A stretch of DNA of 64,000 nucleotides, from contig CADCEF010000001.1 in NCBI GenBank assembly GCA_902800365.1, positions 62,001-126,000 on the forward strand, written 5' to 3'. Source of the stretch: an uncultured Prevotella sp. Lineage in GTDB: Bacteria > Bacteroidota > Bacteroidia > Bacteroidales > Bacteroidaceae. Of this stretch, positions 60,109 to 64,000 are shown piece after piece. Each line of letters starts with the position of its first letter. The first letter of the stretch is position 1. The position numbers and the translations under genes are program-made. Under the pieces are notes generated by a model. It ran no database searches. It worked only from the letters and a program-made list of their open reading frames with translations, and was not told the origin of the DNA.

Positions 60109-63100
60109 TTAGAATGAAATGTTGGCGCCGAAGGTGATGGTACGCGTAAGCGGCGTAGTGTTCAAGTCGATACCAGAACGGAGGTTGGCGCTGCTATAGT
60201 ACGAATTAATCTCTGGGTCGAATCCTGTGTAGCCGGTGAGGCAGAAGAGATTCTGAGCTTGAGCATACAGACGAACAGACGAGATACCCAGATCCTGTGA
60301 CCACTTCTTGGTATTGAACTGATAGCCGATTGAGAGGCTCTGCAAGCGCAGGAAATCACCATCCTCAATAAGGTCGCTAATCAGGTTGGCTGTACCATTC
60401 GAATAGTTGTCGTTGTATGATGCCTTGGCGTACTTTGCATGATCGCCGGGTTTTTGCCAGATATTATCGTAGTACTCCTTGGTGCCACTCCACATACGTC
60501 CATCAGACAGGGTGGCGCGCATGGCGTTAAGAATCTTGTTTCCACCCGAAAAGTGGAAGTTTACCTTAGCGTCCCAGTTCTTATAACGGAATGTATTGCT
60601 CCATCCACCATAGTAGGTAGGCTTAGTATTACCCGAGATTTCTGGCTTCCAGTCGCTCAGTGTGTACTTTGAAAGGGTCTCGCCATCGAGCTCATAAAGC
60701 TGGGCTCCGCCTTTACCATACTTGTAGATAAGCAGGTTACGATCGTATGAACCATCGGCTTTCTTAATCAGAACTACACGACGACCCGTCTGTGGATCAA
60801 TACCATCGGTAGGATAGGTATAGAGCTGAGCAAGCGAGTATCCAACTGTGGTGATATTAGCACCTGTAGAGCTTGAGTAGAGTATATCGTCGGCCAGTTC
60901 TACAACCTCGTTCTTGACGAATGATATGTTGAAGCTGCTGCTCCATGTAAAATTCTTCTTGCGGATAAGATCGCCGCTTACGGTAATCTCAAGACCCTTG
61001 TTAAGGGTTTTACCGAGGTTGGTAGAAACCGATGCACCCACAATTCCTGTTGAGTAGGCCTGCGAGGCATCAAGAATCAGATCCTTAGATCGAGAGTAGA
61101 AGTAATCAACATCGATATTGAATCGACCTTTAAGCAGCGATGCGCTGAAGCCGACATCGGCAGTACCTGTCTGCTCCCAACCTAAGTTAGGATCATTGAT
61201 ACCAGATGACACATAGGCCACATTGCCATTATATGTTGACGATGAATAAACACTCTTTGAAGCATACCAGCCTACATTAGCATTACCCACAACACCATAG
61301 CTCACCTTAATCTTCAAATCGTCGATTGTACGGCGAAGATCGTGGAAGAATGGCTCGTCAGAGATACGCCATGCACCGCTGATACCATAGAAATTACCCC
61401 ACTTACGGCCTAATTTAGAGAGACCGTCGCGACGCCAGTTGGCTGTCAGGTAATAACGGTTTTTCCAATCGTAAGTAAAACGGCTGATATAACTGAACAG
61501 ACTACTCTCCTGAATGCTGCCCGAACCGCCATAGGTAAGATATGAAGCCTCGACGTACATCTGGTCAGGGTTACTAAGTGTGGTTCCTGTACGCGATACT
61601 ACATGCTGATTGCTTGCAGAAGCCTCAACACCAAAGAGAATATCGAAATGATGCTTCTTGATATCAAACTGGTAGTTGGCTGTGTTTGTCCAAGTCCAAG
61701 TTCTTAGGTTTGAAGTACCTGTACGGCTGCTACCATCTGGATAGCCACCACCATGAAGAGGAGTACTGAAGCTCTCGTTCTGAACCAATGTCCAGTCAAT
61801 ACCATAGAGCGTTTTCAAGGTAAGGCCCTTTATAGGAGTAATCTCGGCATATCCATTTGCAAGTATACGGTTGGTACGCGACTCACCATACTGTCCACCA
61901 TCGATTAGTCCCAAAGCATTGTAGTAGAACACTTCGATAGCGTTGTTACCTTTACCAAGGTTACGTGGAGCCAGTGTAGAAGCATAGAAAGTACCATCCT
62001 CATTATATGCAGGCACGTTAGGCAGATCGACATACGCCAGACGTGTAAGACCGCCCATTGCACTGAGCGAACCACTACGAGAGTCGTCGGCAGTATGAAT
62101 CTTGCTATATGTATAGCCAGTGTTAAAGCCAATCTTCACAAACTTATTCAGTTTATAGGTACCATTACCCTTGAACGAGAAGCGGTCGTACTTGGCATCG
62201 ACGGTAATGCCCTCCTGAGTTGTATAGCTACCCGAGAGATAGTAGGTTGCCTTATCGTTACCACCCTGCAGATTCAGATTGTGGTTTTGCGACAGACCTG
62301 TACGGAAGATGAGGTCAACCCAATTGGTGCTTACTATGTTACCATTCTTATCAGTCATAGTAGCATAGGGAAGATTATTGGGATCGCCACCATTATTCAA
62401 CCATCCACGGTTCTTGATATCAGTATACTGCTCGGCATTCATAGGGGTAAACAACTTAGTGGCACTATTGAAGCCCAAGTTGTAGTCGTAAGTAAGCTTG
62501 GTTTTACCAGCCGAACCCGAATTAGTAGTGATAAGCACAACACCGGCTGCTGCACGCGAACCATACATAGCACAGGCTGCTGCATCCTTCAGAATGTCGA
62601 TAGACTTTATATCGGCAGGGTTTATATCTGCAATTGGGTTATAGTCGGTACTTGAGGCAATGTTGCTGGAGTTGACAGGTACACCATCAACAACATAAAG
62701 CGGGGTTACGCTTGATGTAATTGAGGCCAAACCACGGATATTGATTACAGGAGCCGAGCCCACCTGCGAACCAGAGGTAGACACCATGACACCTGCTGCA
62801 TGACCTTCTAGGATATTATCGATACTATTGCCCGTAACACCCTTAAGAGACTCCTTATTGATAGAGGTTATTGATGCCGTAAGATCGCGCAACTTTGCTG
62901 TACCGTAACCAACCACAACCACCTCGTTGAGCAAGCGGGTATTTTCGCGGAGCAGAATCTCTACAGGCTCACTCGTGTCGTAGACTTCAATCTCCTGTGC
63001 CAGGTAACCCACAAACGTCACATCAAGTGTATAAGGCTCTTCGCCCGTAATCTTGAGCGAAAAGTTACCATCAATATCACTTACTGTATTGTTATGTGTG

Positions 63101-63234
63101 CCACGAATCTGTATGGCGGCACCAATGACCGGCTCCTGGGTACGGGCATCAAATACCCTTCCCTGGAGCACGTCCTGCGCTGCAGCGCTAACGGTTGCGA
63201 TCAAACATAGTATATATAGAACAAGTCTTTTCAT
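60109..63234 (-). CDS. SusC/RagA family TonB-dependent outer-membrane transporter
   Basis: A 1041-residue transporter with signal peptide ending SAAAQ. A carboxypeptidase-like domain (about 20-105; GRVFDARTQEPVIGAAI, SDIDGNFSL) precedes the plug (EVVVVGYGTAKLRDLTASI; INIRGLASI; SIDILKDAAACAMYGSRAAAGVVLITT) and the barrel, ending in Phe (GANISF). It is paired with the SusD gene downstream. Regulators of the ECF-sigma or hybrid kinase type are not in the window. Confidence 0.95.
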   Translation of the reverse strand: MKRLVLYILCLIATVSAAAQDVLQGRVFDARTQEPVIGAAIQIRGTHNNTVSDIDGNFSLKITGEEPYTLDVTFVGYLAQEIEVYDTSEPVEILLRENTRLLNEVVVVGYGTAKLRDLTASITSINKESLKGVTGNSIDNILEGHAAGVMVSTSGSQVGSAPVINIRGLASITSSVTPLYVVDGVPVNSSNIASSTDYNPIADINPADIKSIDILKDAAACAMYGSRAAAGVVLITTNSGSAGKTKLTYDYNLGFNSATKLFTPMNAEQYTDIKNRGWLNNGGDPNNLPYATMTDKNGNIVSTNWVDLIFRTGLSQNHNLNLQGGNDKATYYLSGSYTTQEGITVDAKYDRFSFKGNGTYKLNKFVKIGFNTGYTYSKIHTADDSRSGSLSAMGGLTRLAYVDLPNVPAYNEDGTFYASTLAPRNLGKGNNAIEVFYYNALGLIDGGQYGESRTNRILANGYAEITPIKGLTLKTLYGIDWTLVQNESFSTPLHGGGYPDGSSRTGTSNLRTWTWTNTANYQFDIKKHHFDILFGVEASASNQHVVSRTGTTLSNPDQMYVEASYLTYGGSGSIQESSLFSYISRFTYDWKNRYYLTANWRRDGLSKLGRKWGNFYGISGAWRISDEPFFHDLRRTIDDLKIKVSYGVVGNANVGWYASKSVYSSSTYNGNVAYVSSGINDPNLGWEQTGTADVGFSASLLKGRFNIDVDYFYSRSKDLILDASQAYSTGIVGASVSTNLGKTLNKGLEITVSGDLIRKKNFTWSSSFNISFVKNEVVELADDILYSSSTGANITTVGYSLAQLYTYPTDGIDPQTGRRVVLIKKADGSYDRNLLIYKYGKGGAQLYELDGETLSKYTLSDWKPEISGNTKPTYYGGWSNTFRYKNWDAKVNFHFSGGNKILNAMRATLSDGRMWSGTKEYYDNIWQKPGDHAKYAKASYNDNYSNGTANLISDLIEDGDFLRLQSLSIGYQFNTKKWSQDLGISSVRLYAQAQNLFCLTGYTGFDPEINSYYSSANLRSGIDLNTTPLTRTITFGANISF

Positions 63235-63258
63235 ACAATAATCAATTCAATAAATAAA

Positions 63259-64000
63259 TTATGGACGATAACGTGATGCACCTGAAACATTATTGCCAAA
63301 GAACAGGGCATTTGTAAGTATACGACTAGTGCTGAGCCAATAGCCACGATAGGTGGGCGACTCGCTGAACAGTACTACTGTACCGGCTCCAACATTGTCG
63401 AACGCAATCACTGTAGCATCCTTCAGCAGCTTCTGGTTCTGCTTTGTAAGATATCCACCCAGCTGTTTGTCACCTTTCAACTGAAGCAATGATCCGTAAG
63501 GACTCTGAGGACGTGGCAAAATATAATTGCCCGACTTCATGGTGTAGAGCTGACGGCTATGGATACCAAAGGCCAGCGGGTTGGTTATATCGAGATCGGC
63601 CTCGTAGAGAACACCGCCTATACGACTTGGTCCATTCTGTTCGCGCTGTGATACATAGTCCAGTCGCTTGAAGCTCTGTTTCTCAGCCTTTTCGCCTTTC
63701 TTTTCCTCCACTGGTTTTCCATCGGATGTATCAAAATGGGTAGCAATACCATTCTTGATAGCCCACTGTGAAGCACGCTGCGAAGTAATAAGCACACCAC
63801 CATTGGCAACCCAGTTCTTAAGGCGCTCTACAAAACGCTGTGAGAAATTCTGGTACGAACCATCCACAAGTATTATGGCTGTGTAACGATCAAGGGGTGT
63901 ACGGTCGGCATAGTCTACAGAAATCTTTGTCAACGGAATGTGATGATGGTTGCCCAACAGATGCCAGGTCTCTCCAATGGCAGTCCAGTTAATGCCGCCA
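63259..64000 (-). CDS. Partial gene, probable C-terminal part of an M14-type carboxypeptidase family protein
   Basis: The 3' end of a gene that runs off the window; the frame stays open to the last base with GGINWTAIGETWHLLGNHHHIPL before the first in-frame TTG. The visible 247 residues contain a GATase/flavodoxin-like segment (YTAIILVDGSYQNFSQRFVERLKNWVANGGVLIT) and a Lys/Glu-rich insert (KPVEEKKGEKAEKQ). Large Bacteroidetes M14 metallopeptidases carry such a C-terminal domain, but the catalytic domain lies outside the window, so this call is tentative. It is 24 bp upstream of susC. Confidence 0.5.
   Translation of the reverse strand, partial: GGINWTAIGETWHLLGNHHHIPLTKISVDYADRTPLDRYTAIILVDGSYQNFSQRFVERLKNWVANGGVLITSQRASQWAIKNGIATHFDTSDGKPVEEKKGEKAEKQSFKRLDYVSQREQNGPSRIGGVLYEADLDITNPLAFGIHSRQLYTMKSGNYILPRPQSPYGSLLQLKGDKQLGGYLTKQNQKLLKDATVIAFDNVGAGTVVLFSESPTYRGYWLSTSRILTNALFFGNNVSGASRYRP

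Overview
The window looks like a chromosomal segment of a Bacteroidales bacterium, most likely a Prevotella/Segatella-type gut or rumen species. The evidence is two SusC/SusD pairs, a DUF4831 protein, tandem FKBP lipoproteins, FucP and GH97, anaerobic NrdD/NrdG, and promoters of the Bacteroidetes type (TTTG, about 20 nt, TAnnTTTG). No rRNA, tRNA, CRISPR array, transposase or integrase was recognised.

Layout. 1-19 kb is mostly housekeeping: NAD(P)HX repair, two peptidases (one a C26-M19 fusion) with an Lrp/AsnC regulator, three tandem FKBP isomerases, a sirtuin, ispG, purE, a PAP2-like membrane protein, rpoN, a histidine phosphatase, nrdG/nrdD and sufE. 18.7-19.6 kb holds a small decayed locus: a frameshifted M15 peptidase, a palindromic intergenic repeat and a 33-residue 'smalltalk' peptide gene. 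19.6-25.4 kb has a Cache-HAMP-SpoIIE phosphatase with a stand-alone NMT1/THI5-like binding protein, a U32 peptidase and two deoxynucleoside kinases. 25.5-33.4 kb has a papain-like lipoprotein, then a sugar operon (aldo/keto reductase, amidohydrolase/lactonase, zinc dehydrogenase, FucP, GH97, 2-hydroxyacid dehydrogenase) that fits oxidative use of L-fucose or a related sugar. 33.4-42.5 kb has a serine hydrolase, a second (TPR) SpoIIE phosphatase, two dehydrogenases, cysS and an unrecognised secreted protein.

42.6-52 kb is an accessory nutrient-uptake region. An operon with a Cys/Met-rich leader ORF encodes a PstS-like protein, SusC, SusD and a TlpA thioredoxin. About 8 kb away an S10 carboxypeptidase gene carries the same promoter module: an ATACCAT-N4-ATGGTA operator, GATTGTGGG and TACCTTTGC, at identical spacing. 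The two units are therefore probably one regulon, perhaps for peptide or sulfur-amino-acid acquisition.

52-57.1 kb is the most unusual block. An intact M15 endolysin-like peptidase, a PrimPol-like plus DUF3987 ATPase protein, a small putative OB-fold protein and a hypothetical protein are transcribed leftwards. An HU-like protein and a second smalltalk peptide are transcribed rightwards. Between them lie 518 bp with 14-bp inverted repeats flanking a perfect 38-bp palindrome, followed by three tandem 22-bp repeats. This resembles a small replicon or phage-derived module with an origin-like centre and a possible lysis pair. The function is inference only.

57.1-64 kb is a SusC/SusD locus whose neighbours are an M20 amidohydrolase and the C-terminal end of a probable M14-type carboxypeptidase rather than glycosidases, so it is probably devoted to peptides or N-acylated amino acids.
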